From: an uncultured Erysipelotrichaceae bacterium
Lineage (GTDB): Bacteria > Bacillota_I > Bacilli_A > RF39 > UBA660
Direction: 5' to 3'
Assembly (NCBI GenBank): GCA_902766875.1
Contig: CACXFI010000012.1
Coordinates: 1-12,737 of the forward strand
Length of the DNA: 12,737 bases
Positions 1 through 6,624 of the stretch are shown here, in pieces (position 1 is the stretch's first letter; each line of letters opens with the position of its first letter). Both the position numbers and the translations under genes were made by a program. Under the pieces are notes generated by a model. It did not search any database, was not told where the DNA came from, and worked only from the letters and a program-made list of their open reading frames with translations.

Positions 1-267
1 ACAAAAGAATTAGAAGGAGATTATGTAGTAGAAAATCGTGAATTATTAGATTTAAATTCTTCTTTAGATATAAAAGGAAATAATAAAATTGATAATACTA
101 AACTTACTAATATAACATTAGCTTGTACAGCTGTAATAGTATTATTTAGTGTATTAATATTATTACGTTTATCTAAATACTCTAAAGTTGAAAAAACTAC
201 AAAAAAAGAAGAAAATAAAAAAGAAGAAGTAAAAAAAGAAAATAATAATAAAAAGGGCAAAAAATAA
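1..267 (+). CDS. C-terminal end of a membrane-anchored protein (5' truncated)
   Basis: An open frame enters from the left edge and ends at TAA 265-267, leaving 88 residues. What can be seen is a polar stretch (residues 1-37), one hydrophobic helix at about 38-55, then a cytoplasmic-looking tail of about 30 residues made almost entirely of Lys, Glu and Asn. One helix followed by a basic tail suggests a single-pass anchor with the lost N-terminal part outside the cell, as in the surface proteins at 5177 and 6625. No TG-type sorting motif precedes the helix. The reading is supported by the rho-independent hairpin that overlaps its stop codon. The family cannot be named from this fragment. Confidence 0.75.
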   Translation, partial: TKELEGDYVVENRELLDLNSSLDIKGNNKIDNTKLTNITLACTAVIVLFSVLILLRLSKYSKVEKTTKKEENKKEEVKKENNNKKGKK

Positions 268-280
268 TGCCCTTTTTATT
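250..280 (+). terminator. Rho-independent terminator overlapping the stop codon of the first gene
   Basis: A perfect 10-bp stem pairs 250-259 (AAAAAGGGCA) with 268-277 (TGCCCTTTTT) around an 8-nt loop. The 3' arm supplies the T-run. The stop codon TAA (265-267) lies in the loop and the last sense codons form the 5' arm. Confidence 0.85.
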
Positions 281-304
281 TGCTAATTAGTTAACTTACT
301 ATAT

Positions 305-334
305 TTGTATACTTTAATATGCTATACTTATTAT
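305..334 (+). promoter_or_regulatory. Candidate promoter of the acyl-CoA ligase gene
   Basis: Two overlapping readings are possible. One is an extended -10 element TGCTATACT at 320-328 with no clear -35. The other is TTGTAT (305-310), an 18-bp spacer and TATTAT (329-334). Either would start transcription about 25-35 bases upstream of the ATG at 364, which is preceded by GGAG at 352-355. Confidence 0.45.
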
Positions 335-363
335 GTAGTAAAATATGATATGGAGATGATACT

Positions 364-2202
364 ATGGAAGAAAAAATAAATAAGGGGAAAGCTAGTAACA
401 ATATGACAGGTTATGCCAGCATCGATAAACCATGGCTAAAATATTATGATGAGGGAGTAACTGAAGTGCCAATTCCTCACAAATCTATATATCAAGCTAT
501 AGAAGAAACAAACAAAAACAGACTGGGTAATATAGCTATAGATTTAAGAAGTAGTGCTAATAATTTTGAAAAAGGAATAGAAATAACTTATAAAGAATAT
601 TTTAAAAGAATGAGAGATATAGCAAAAGCATATTCTACTATGGGTCTTAAAAAAGATGATATTCTAGTAACGGTTTTACCAAATATCCCAGAAAGTAGAA
701 TGTTAATATATGGGTTAAATATATTAGGTGTTACAGTCTATCCAGTTTCACCAATGATATCAGCTGGTGGATTAGATAAAATAATGTCTGAAAATGGAAT
801 AAATAACATGGTTGTATTCTCAGGATTCTATGATAAGTTTGAATCTGTTATAAATAATAGACATCTAAATAGCGTGTTATATGTAACAGGTATGGAATCA
901 GCCCCTAAACTAATTCAAACCTTAAATAGAATAAAAAATGGTGTTTCTAAAAGAAAAAGTTTAATGAAAGAAAATGTTTTATTATGGGATGAATTTGACA
1001 GATTAAAAAGAGACTATCGTGGTAAATTAACACCATATTATAGTGATGATCACGTTGCTGTAATAGTAGGAACCAGTGGAACTACTGGTGTACCTAAAGG
1101 AGTATGTTTAACAGATTATAGCCTAAATGCTATAGCCCTACAACATGGACTAAGTGGAATACTAGGGGAAGAAGATGTCATGTTAGATGCTTTAATTCAA
1201 TCTATAGGTTATGGTATATCTACAATGCATTATTCTACGTATTATGGTTATAAAAATATTTTAATACCAGAATTATTAACTGATAAATTTCCGGAAGTAT
1301 TAGTAAAAACAAAACCAGATCACTTTACAGGCGGACCAGTTCATTGCCAATATTTAGCAGCTAGTGAAGAATTTAAAAATGGTAAATTACCTAAAATGAA
1401 AAATTTGGTATCAGGTGGTGCCTCTCTACCTAAAGAATTAGAAAGAAAATTAAATAAAGTATCTGATGATTTTTGCGAAGATGGGAAAGAATCTAGTCAA
1501 ATAATATTAAGACAAGGATTTGGAGCTACTGAAAATGGTGGCTGTGGAGCTTATGCTAAACAAGGAGCTTACAAATTTGGAGGACTTGGCATACCACTTC
1601 CATATGATACAATTGCTATTTTTGAACCAGGAACTGATAAAGAATTAAAATATAATGAAGAAGGAGAAATATGCATAACAGGACCAACTATCATGAAAGA
1701 ATATCTAAATAATCCTTCCGAAACTGAAAAAGTACTAAAAAAACATAGTGATGGTAAAATGTGGCTCCATTTAGCAGATTTAGGTAGAATGGATGAAGAT
1801 GGTCAATTATATCTAACAGATAGAATTAAGAATATCTTTATGAGAACAGGATTCAATGTTCATCCGTCCAAAATATCTGAATTTATAGATACATTACCTC
1901 AAGTGAGTGAATCTAAAGTAATAGGATTTGAACATCCAAGTGAACAAAAAGTACCAGTAGCTTTTATCGTATTAAAAGATAATAGTGAAGATAACAGAGA
2001 AAAAGCTTTAGAAGAAATAAAGAAAAAGTGTTATGGAAATTTAGAAGAAATGTCTTTACCATATGAATATGTTGTAGTAGATACTTTACCTCGTAATTTA
2101 GGCGGTAAGATAGATGAAAACTTATTAGTATCTTTATCTGGTATCAACTATATGAAAGATAAAACACCACATAAAAGTCGTACTTTAACATTAAAGAAAT
2201 GA
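364..2202 (+). CDS. AMP-binding acyl-CoA synthetase (fatty-acid or aryl acid CoA ligase)
   Basis: This is a 612-aa member of the ANL (acyl/aryl-CoA synthetase) superfamily. The family activates a carboxylic acid with ATP to an acyl-adenylate and then transfers it to CoA. All core motifs are visible. The Ser/Thr/Gly-rich phosphate loop is GTSGTTGVPKG (236-246). The A5 motif is QGFGATE (384-390). The ribose-binding Asp lies in LADLG (Asp473) and the hinge region in TDRIKN (Arg487). The C-terminal catalytic Lys is in LGGKID (Lys582). The length fits FadD-type ligases and there is no signal peptide or membrane helix, so it should be cytosolic. The ATG at 364 follows GGAG 8 bases upstream. The gene is flanked by terminators and has no lipid-metabolism neighbour, so the substrate cannot be assigned. 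The call to the family is firm; choosing fatty acid over aryl acid is not. Confidence 0.9.
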   Translation: MEEKINKGKASNNMTGYASIDKPWLKYYDEGVTEVPIPHKSIYQAIEETNKNRLGNIAIDLRSSANNFEKGIEITYKEYFKRMRDIAKAYSTMGLKKDDILVTVLPNIPESRMLIYGLNILGVTVYPVSPMISAGGLDKIMSENGINNMVVFSGFYDKFESVINNRHLNSVLYVTGMESAPKLIQTLNRIKNGVSKRKSLMKENVLLWDEFDRLKRDYRGKLTPYYSDDHVAVIVGTSGTTGVPKGVCLTDYSLNAIALQHGLSGILGEEDVMLDALIQSIGYGISTMHYSTYYGYKNILIPELLTDKFPEVLVKTKPDHFTGGPVHCQYLAASEEFKNGKLPKMKNLVSGGASLPKELERKLNKVSDDFCEDGKESSQIILRQGFGATENGGCGAYAKQGAYKFGGLGIPLPYDTIAIFEPGTDKELKYNEEGEICITGPTIMKEYLNNPSETEKVLKKHSDGKMWLHLADLGRMDEDGQLYLTDRIKNIFMRTGFNVHPSKISEFIDTLPQVSESKVIGFEHPSEQKVPVAFIVLKDNSEDNREKALEEIKKKCYGNLEEMSLPYEYVVVDTLPRNLGGKIDENLLVSLSGINYMKDKTPHKSRTLTLKK

Positions 2203-2226
2203 ACCACTTGATTCATTTCTTTTTTT
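2193..2226 (+). terminator. Terminator of the acyl-CoA ligase gene, spanning its stop codon
   Basis: A perfect 11-bp stem pairs 2193-2203 (AAAGAAATGAA) with 2212-2222 (TTCATTTCTTT), closing an 8-nt loop and followed by T's to 2226. The TGA stop (2200-2202) is inside the 5' arm. The -35 box of the next gene (TTGATT, 2208-2213) starts in the loop. Confidence 0.85.
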
Positions 2227-2236
2227 AATATATAAT
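2208..2236 (+). promoter_or_regulatory. Promoter of the hybrid histidine kinase gene
   Basis: TTGATT (2208-2213), a 17-bp spacer and a perfect TATAAT (2231-2236) form a near-consensus housekeeping promoter. The -35 and spacer overlap the upstream terminator hairpin. Transcription would start at about 2243, leaving a leader of about 18 nt before the GTG start at 2261. Confidence 0.7.
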
Positions 2237-2260
2237 AAACTTAAGAAAGTAGATGATATA

Positions 2261-4063
2261 GTGATTAATTTTATTTTTTCAATCAATTGTTTAGTATTTT
2301 TAGGAATGATATTATTATTTTATTTTTCTAAGAACAGAGTTAATAATATTGAAAACAAAATATATTCTGGATTATTAACAACTAATGTTATAGGACTAAT
2401 AATAGATATTTTTGGCTATTTCACAATGAATTATTTATCATCAGATGCTTTAATAAACATAATAATATCTCATTTATATTTAATATATTATTTCACTTGG
2501 GGATATTTACTTATGATATATGTATATAGTATTTCGTATCAACAAGAAGAAAGCGACTTAAGACACAAATATTTATTTATATCTATAGCTGTAGTAATAT
2601 CTCTATTATTAACTTTATTCCCAATAGAAGTACATATGTCAGAAAATGCTGCATATTCAAGTGGTATAGGAGTAAATTTGGTTTATATAACATCGGCTCT
2701 TAGCCTTCTTATAGATCTGTTCTGGATCATTAGAAATTTCAAAAAAGTAGTTTTAAAAAAATATGCTCCAATTCTAGTACTACTACTAGTATCATTTGTA
2801 TCTATGGCTGTTCAACAACAAAATCCCGAAATTAATCTATTAATAGCAAGTCATTCTCTAGTAACATTCATAATGTTTTTTACTATTGAAAATCCTGACT
2901 ATAATCTAATTACTGCCTTAGACGTTGCTAAAAAACAAGCAGATAAGGCTAACCAAGCCAAAACAGAATTCTTATCTAGTATGTCTCATGAAATAAGAAC
3001 CCCTCTAAATGCTATAGTTGGTTTCAGTAACTCTATAATAGAAGAAGAGAATTTAAAGGAAATAAAAGAAGAAGCTAAAGACATAGTAATGGCTTCACAA
3101 AACTTATTAGAAATAGTTAATGGCATATTAAATATAAGCAAAATAGAAGCTGGAAAAATGGAAATAATAAATACTAATTATAATTTAACAAGTACAATTG
3201 ATGATATTGTAAAACTAGTTAAACCTAGAATAGAAGAAAAACCTATAGAATTAAAAGTAAAATATGCTAAAGATATCCCAGGAGTGTTATATGGTGATCA
3301 AGGTAAAGTAAAAGAAATAATAACAAATATTTTAACTAATGCTTGTAAATATACTGAAAAAGGAACAATATCAGTAGATGTAAGTTGCATAAACGAAAAA
3401 GATATATCTAAATTAGTAATAGGAATAGAAGATACAGGAAGAGGTATTAAACCAGAAAAAATAGATAAATTATTTACTAAATTCGATAGATTAGATGAAG
3501 ATAAAAATACTACTTTAGAAGGAACTGGATTAGGACTTGCTATTACTAAAAGCCTAGTTGATATGATGGGTGGTAAAATAATAGTTCAGTCTAAATATGG
3601 TAGTGGTTCTAAATTTACTGTATATCTAAGTCAGAAAATTGTTTCTATGGATAATAATTTAGAAATAGAAAAAGATAATAAGTTGGATCTAATTGATTAT
3701 TCAAATAAAAAAATATTAGTTGTAGATGATAATAAATTAAATTTAAAAGTTGCCACTAGATTACTTAAAAATTATAATATCACCCCAGATACATGTGAAA
3801 GTGGATTAGAATGCCTAGATAAAATTAAAAGTAATACCTACGATTTAATATTAATGGATGATATGATGCCCAAAATGAGTGGGGTAGAGACCATGAATAA
3901 ACTAAAAGAAGATAAAAAATTCAAAACTCCAATTATTATTTTAACAGCAAATGCTGTTAGTGGTATGAAAGAACAATATTTAAGTGAAGGAGCATCAGAT
4001 TATCTAGCTAAGCCAATAGATAAATATGAGTTAGATAGAATACTAAATAAATTTTTAAAATAA
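2261..4063 (+). CDS. Hybrid sensor histidine kinase with multi-pass membrane sensor and C-terminal receiver
   Basis: This 600-aa protein autophosphorylates on His and passes the phosphate to its own receiver. The order is: about seven hydrophobic segments (roughly 5-23, 37-57, 64-90, 104-121, 138-158, 169-185, 193-208), resembling a 7TM-type kinase sensor; a short linker helix; and a HisKA H-box around MSHEIRTPLN with phospho-acceptor His243. Next come the ATPase with N-box (NILTNACKY, 356-364), G1 (DTGRGI, 391-396) and G2 (GTGLGL, 421-426), and a receiver with acidic pair Asp489/490, phospho-acceptor Asp533 in LMDDMMP and Lys584 in LAKPID. All catalytic residues are present. The start is GTG, with only a weak upstream purine run (AAGAAAG); a later Met16 would cut the first helix, so GTG is preferred. 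No separate response regulator, Hpt protein or DNA-binding output lies nearby, so the phosphate's target is unknown. Confidence 0.93.
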   Translation: MINFIFSINCLVFLGMILLFYFSKNRVNNIENKIYSGLLTTNVIGLIIDIFGYFTMNYLSSDALINIIISHLYLIYYFTWGYLLMIYVYSISYQQEESDLRHKYLFISIAVVISLLLTLFPIEVHMSENAAYSSGIGVNLVYITSALSLLIDLFWIIRNFKKVVLKKYAPILVLLLVSFVSMAVQQQNPEINLLIASHSLVTFIMFFTIENPDYNLITALDVAKKQADKANQAKTEFLSSMSHEIRTPLNAIVGFSNSIIEEENLKEIKEEAKDIVMASQNLLEIVNGILNISKIEAGKMEIINTNYNLTSTIDDIVKLVKPRIEEKPIELKVKYAKDIPGVLYGDQGKVKEIITNILTNACKYTEKGTISVDVSCINEKDISKLVIGIEDTGRGIKPEKIDKLFTKFDRLDEDKNTTLEGTGLGLAITKSLVDMMGGKIIVQSKYGSGSKFTVYLSQKIVSMDNNLEIEKDNKLDLIDYSNKKILVVDDNKLNLKVATRLLKNYNITPDTCESGLECLDKIKSNTYDLILMDDMMPKMSGVETMNKLKEDKKFKTPIIILTANAVSGMKEQYLSEGASDYLAKPIDKYELDRILNKFLK

Positions 4064-4092
4064 AAGAAATACTTCATAAGTATTTCTTTTTT
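4062..4092. terminator. Bidirectional terminator between convergent genes
   Basis: A perfect 13-bp stem pairs 4062-4074 (AAAAGAAATACTT) with 4078-4090 around a 3-nt CAT loop. It has a T-run on the plus strand and the mirrored A/T-run on the minus strand. It starts at the kinase stop codon and ends at the stop codon of the minus-strand gene, so it can serve both. Confidence 0.88.
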
Positions 4093-4345
4093 ACATCATA
4101 TACATATTATTATCAGGTTCATTATTATGAGTAGTTTCTAATCTGTTTAATCTATTATTAATTAATTTAATTTGATTTTCTATTCTAGATATTCTATTTT
4201 CCATATTATCATAAGAAGAACTATTATTTACATAAATATTATTAGGTGTATTATCATTAGGATACATTTGATTAGGATACATACCAGGTATTGGCATCAC
4301 CCCTTGATAACCACCATAAAACATATCTCTATTATCATTATTCAT
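4091..4345 (-). CDS. Small Tyr/Pro/Gly/Asn-rich protein with C-terminal coiled coil, function unknown
   Basis: An 84-aa protein that I do not recognise as a named family. Residues about 8-35 are rich in Tyr, Gly, Pro, Met and Asn (GGYQGVMPIPGMYPNQMYPN), a low-complexity, probably disordered segment. Residues about 48-72 show heptad-like spacing of Ile and Leu (ENRISRIENQIKLINNRLNRLE), a short coiled coil likely to drive oligomerisation. The tail is Asn/Met-rich. There are no Cys residues, no signal peptide and no membrane helix. The gene is real rather than a shadow: an AAGGAG ribosome site lies 9 bases before the ATG, a TATAAT box lies upstream on the same strand, and it ends at a shared terminator. 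The composition loosely recalls small spore-coat-like or scaffold proteins of Firmicutes, but that is only a resemblance. Confidence 0.8.
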   Translation of the reverse strand: MNNDNRDMFYGGYQGVMPIPGMYPNQMYPNDNTPNNIYVNNSSSYDNMENRISRIENQIKLINNRLNRLETTHNNEPDNNMYMM

Positions 4346-4354
4346 ATATTATAT

Positions 4355-4360
4355 CTCCTT
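4355..4360 (-). promoter_or_regulatory. Ribosome binding site fixing the start of the small minus-strand gene
   Basis: On the minus strand the sequence reads AAGGAG, then 9 bases, then ATG (4345-4343). This strong site decides strand and start, and argues against the overlapping plus-strand frame at 4172-4378. Confidence 0.85.
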
Positions 4361-4369
4361 TTCAAATCT

Positions 4370-4398
4370 ATTATATGATAACAGACTAATAAGTTGAC
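4370..4398 (-). promoter_or_regulatory. Possible minus-strand promoter, back-to-back with the trmB promoter
   Basis: On the minus strand TATAAT occupies 4375-4370. Seventeen bases upstream is GTCAAC (4398-4393), a poor -35 that overlaps the plus-strand TTGACT of trmB. The -10 box is convincing and the -35 is not. Confidence 0.4.
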
Positions 4399-4423
4399 TT
4401 AAATATATTAAATTTGATATACT
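4394..4423 (+). promoter_or_regulatory. Promoter of trmB
   Basis: TTGACT (4394-4399), an 18-bp spacer and TATACT (4418-4423). The start of transcription near 4430 leaves a leader of only about 10 nt that consists of the ribosome site itself. This placement rules out the longer frame that would begin at TTG 4414 inside the -10 region. Confidence 0.75.
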
Positions 4424-4440
4424 CATTAAAGAGGTGCATT

Positions 4441-5073
4441 ATGAGATTAAAACATGTAAAAGGAGCTATAGAGATAATAGAAAAAGGAACATATTATATA
4501 AATAATCCAGAAGATTATATAGGCAATTGGAACAAAGTATTTAACAACAATAATCCCATCTATATAGAAATAGGTATGGGTAAAGGTAATTTTATAATAG
4601 AAAATGCTAAAAAATATCCAAATATAAATTTTATAGGTATAGAAAAATTTGATAGCGTTATAGTTAGGGCTATAGAAAAATCCAATAGCGTAGAATTAAA
4701 CAATTTAAAATTAATTAAAATAGATGCTATTAATATAGATAAAATATTTGATAAAGAAATAGATTTAATATATTTAAATTTTTCAGACCCATGGCCTAAA
4801 GATAGACATGCTAAAAGAAGACTAACTAGTCCTATATTCTTAAATTTATATGATAATATTTTTAAAAATGATAAAAAAATTATTATGAAAACAGATAATA
4901 ATAATTTATTCGATTATTCCATAGAAACACTAAAAGAACACGGCTACAAACTAAAAAATATAACAAGAGATTTAACTAGTCTAAATGATAAAAATAATAT
5001 TATGACTGAATATGAATCTAAATTTATAGATAAAGGAATAAAAATAAATAGATTAGAAGCCACTAAACAATAG
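4441..5073 (+). CDS. trmB: tRNA (guanine-N7-)-methyltransferase TrmB
   Basis: TrmB uses S-adenosylmethionine to form m7G at position 46 of tRNA variable loops. The 210-aa product matches the usual length of about 210-220. It has the N-terminal MRLKHVKGA start, SAM motif I IEIGMGKGNF (42-51), the acidic IGIEKF strand (65-70), the family signature NFSDPWPKDRHAKRRLT (113-129) and the C-terminal TEYESKF (189-195). The catalytic and tRNA-binding residues of the DPWPK..H..RR motif are intact. A longer frame is open from TTG 4414, but it would overlap the -10 box. ATG 4441 follows GAGGTG at 4431-4436 and gives the conserved N-terminus, so it is chosen. It is monocistronic, with its own promoter and a terminator hairpin built on its stop codon. 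Confidence 0.96.
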   Translation: MRLKHVKGAIEIIEKGTYYINNPEDYIGNWNKVFNNNNPIYIEIGMGKGNFIIENAKKYPNINFIGIEKFDSVIVRAIEKSNSVELNNLKLIKIDAINIDKIFDKEIDLIYLNFSDPWPKDRHAKRRLTSPIFLNLYDNIFKNDKKIIMKTDNNNLFDYSIETLKEHGYKLKNITRDLTSLNDKNNIMTEYESKFIDKGIKINRLEATKQ

Positions 5074-5084
5074 TGACTTCTTTT
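5055..5084 (+). terminator. trmB: Terminator of trmB overlapping its stop codon
   Basis: The stem 5055-5065 (AGAAGCCACTA) pairs with 5071-5081 (TAGTGACTTCT) with one C-A mismatch and a 5-nt loop, followed by TTT. The stop TAG (5071-5073) begins the 3' arm. The T-run is short, so termination may be partial. Confidence 0.7.
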
Positions 5085-5120
5085 ACTTTACAAAAATAAA
5101 TAAATATTTGTAAAATACTA

Positions 5121-5149
5121 TTGCATAAATAAAATAAATATTATATAAT
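5121..5149 (+). promoter_or_regulatory. Promoter of the 450-aa surface protein gene
   Basis: TTGCAT (5121-5126), exactly 17 bp, then TATAAT (5144-5149). This is followed by a short leader and a strong TAGGAGG ribosome site at 5165-5171, 5 bases before the ATG. The signals suggest high expression. Confidence 0.8.
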
Positions 5150-5176
5150 TTAATTATCATAGGATAGGAGGATAAT

Positions 5177-6529
5177 ATGAAAAAGAGAGTTATATTATTA
5201 TTAATAGGGATTTTATTATTAACACCAAAAGTAGCATTTGCAGAAGGTGAAACCTGTGAATACACAAACTATTATTTCTTTGCTGAAATAAACACATCTA
5301 CTGGTGTGCAGCAAGGAATAACAGCAGCAAATGATGGAGTTTGGAAAAGAAGCCATTATACATATTTCCCAGGACTTCCAGATGGAGCAACAATAGATCA
5401 AGAAAAATCTAAAAAAGTATGTTTATCTAAAGGAAATAATGTAGTAGACACAAGTAATGGATGTGAAGATGAGGGATTAACATTAACTGCATATTACGAT
5501 AAGTTTGAGAAATTAATTAATAAAGGTAGAAAAAAAACATCATTTGATACACCAAGTGGTAGTACATTCTATGTAGAATATGACGTTTCTAAAACTGAAA
5601 AACATTTTATGCATGGTGCTTGGACTTCACAAAGAGGTGGAACAATAGATAATACAGGAGATGGCTATGTTAATTTTTCAATCGGAACAGATGGAAGTGT
5701 TTTAGAACCAAGTACCATAGCTGGTGGCTCTTTCTTACCAGATACATTAATAACTTTTTCTGATTTAATAGGATATAATGCTTTTGAAGCACATATAGAA
5801 AGAGATATAACACAAGAAAAATTAGAACAAGCAACACCATATAATTCAAAGTGGGGTAATAATACTACCTTAACTCCAGCTTTATACAAAATAGTATATA
5901 CTATGAATTGTCCAGCAGAGCCAAAATATAATGCTAGAATAGATTATTATTATAAAGGAACAACTGATAAAGTTGAATTTAAAGATTCATCAAAAAATCC
6001 ATATACAGAATCAGATTTACAAAAAGGATATGGTGAAGGCTCTAATAAAGTAACTATAACTTCACCAGAAGCTAAAAATGAATCATGTAAACCATTAACA
6101 CCTTCAGTTGATATAGTAATTTCTTCAACTAATCCTGAAGATTTCCATGAAGTAGTAGAATATGAATGTACATCATTTGAAGCAACAATTAATTACTTTA
6201 TAGTAGATGATGATGGCAAAAAAACAGTTGTTAAAAAATTTGATGATGGCAGTCCTAGTCCTTATCATGAGGAAGGATTAAAAAATGGTGACAAAAGATC
6301 TGTAAAATCACCTGAAATAAAAGGATGTTCTCCTGACAAGTCAAAAGTAGATTTTACCATAGAAAATACAAATTTTGAAACTGATGTAACATATAACTGT
6401 TCTAAGGTTAAAAGTTCACCAGCAACAGGTACATTAATATATCTAACTTGGTTATTAGGATTCGCTTCATTAGGATGTTCAATATATTATTTTAAAAAAG
6501 CGAAAGATGAAGCAAAAGTAAATGAATAA
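5177..6529 (+). CDS. Secreted, membrane/wall-anchored protein with two MucBP-like repeats
   Basis: A 450-aa surface protein. Residues 1-22 are a classic signal peptide (MKKR, hydrophobic core, cleavage after AFA). Residues 23-250 form a region with no family I can name. Residues about 251-331 and 335-408 are two related repeats of the form (Ile)-Asn/Asp-Tyr-hydrophobic ... Tyr-x-Glu ... Cys ... Glu/Thr-x-Thr/Val-Tyr-x-Cys, which resemble MucBP/MucBP-like domains of Gram-positive adhesins. The C-terminus is a degenerate sorting-type signal: SPATG (414-418), hydrophobic helix 420-438, then a Lys-rich tail. The mature ectodomain has eight Cys (27, 82, 96, 245, 304, 331, 384, 408), two in each repeat, suggesting disulfides. 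It sits just before a larger thioester adhesin with its own promoter. An adhesion or envelope role is inferred; whether it is wall-linked or simply membrane-held is open. Confidence 0.8.
   Translation: MKKRVILLLIGILLLTPKVAFAEGETCEYTNYYFFAEINTSTGVQQGITAANDGVWKRSHYTYFPGLPDGATIDQEKSKKVCLSKGNNVVDTSNGCEDEGLTLTAYYDKFEKLINKGRKKTSFDTPSGSTFYVEYDVSKTEKHFMHGAWTSQRGGTIDNTGDGYVNFSIGTDGSVLEPSTIAGGSFLPDTLITFSDLIGYNAFEAHIERDITQEKLEQATPYNSKWGNNTTLTPALYKIVYTMNCPAEPKYNARIDYYYKGTTDKVEFKDSSKNPYTESDLQKGYGEGSNKVTITSPEAKNESCKPLTPSVDIVISSTNPEDFHEVVEYECTSFEATINYFIVDDDGKKTVVKKFDDGSPSPYHEEGLKNGDKRSVKSPEIKGCSPDKSKVDFTIENTNFETDVTYNCSKVKSSPATGTLIYLTWLLGFASLGCSIYYFKKAKDEAKVNE
5927..6400 (+). repeat. Tandem MucBP-like domain repeats in the 450-aa protein
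   Basis: The two copies cover residues about 251-331 and 335-408. Matching landmarks are ARIDYYYKG versus ATINYFIVDD at the start, NPYTESDLQKG versus SPYHEEGLKNG in the middle, SPEAKNESC versus SPEIKGC, and VEYEC versus VTYNC at the end. The similarity is at protein level and the DNA is well diverged. Confidence 0.65.
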
Positions 6530-6532
6530 TAG

Positions 6533-6562
6533 AAAACAAATACTAAAAGTATTTGTTTTTTT
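6533..6562 (+). terminator. Terminator between the two surface protein genes
   Basis: A perfect 12-bp stem pairs 6533-6544 (AAAACAAATACT) with 6548-6559 around an AAA loop and continues into TTT. It separates the two adhesin genes into independent transcripts. Confidence 0.88.
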
Positions 6563-6570
6563 AATATTTA

Positions 6571-6599
6571 TTGTAATAAAAAGAGAAGTATGATATAAT
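6571..6599 (+). promoter_or_regulatory. Promoter of the thioester adhesin gene
   Basis: TTGTAA (6571-6576), a 17-bp spacer, then an extended -10 TGATATAAT (6591-6599). The ribosome site AAAGGG (6608-6613) is 11 bases from the ATG, and TAGGCG follows it, so translation initiation looks weaker than for the 5177 gene. Confidence 0.8.
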
Positions 6600-6624
6600 C
6601 AAAGCATAAAGGGTAGGCGATATA

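Noticed and set aside
21..260. Minus-strand frame of 79 codons opposite the first gene
   Set aside because: It is the antisense of the Lys/Glu-rich tail, giving a Phe/Leu/Ser-rich artefact with no ribosome site. The plus frame ends in a terminator.
2200..2202. Possible Mycoplasma-type code with TGA as Trp
   Set aside because: TGA here ends the acyl-CoA ligase right at a terminator hairpin, and Trp positions in IleRS, TrmB and the surface proteins are TGG.
4172..4378. Plus-strand frame over the small minus-strand gene
   Set aside because: Ile/Arg/His-rich shadow composition without a ribosome site, whereas the minus strand has AAGGAG, a TATAAT box and a terminator.
4414..4440. Nine-residue N-terminal extension of TrmB from TTG 4414
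   Set aside because: It would overlap the -10 box and lie upstream of the likely transcription start. ATG 4441 has GAGGTG and gives the conserved N-terminus.
5083..5401. Two short minus-strand frames near the start of the 450-aa protein gene
   Set aside because: They overlap a promoter and a clear signal-peptide coding region on the plus strand, and show no ribosome site or domain.
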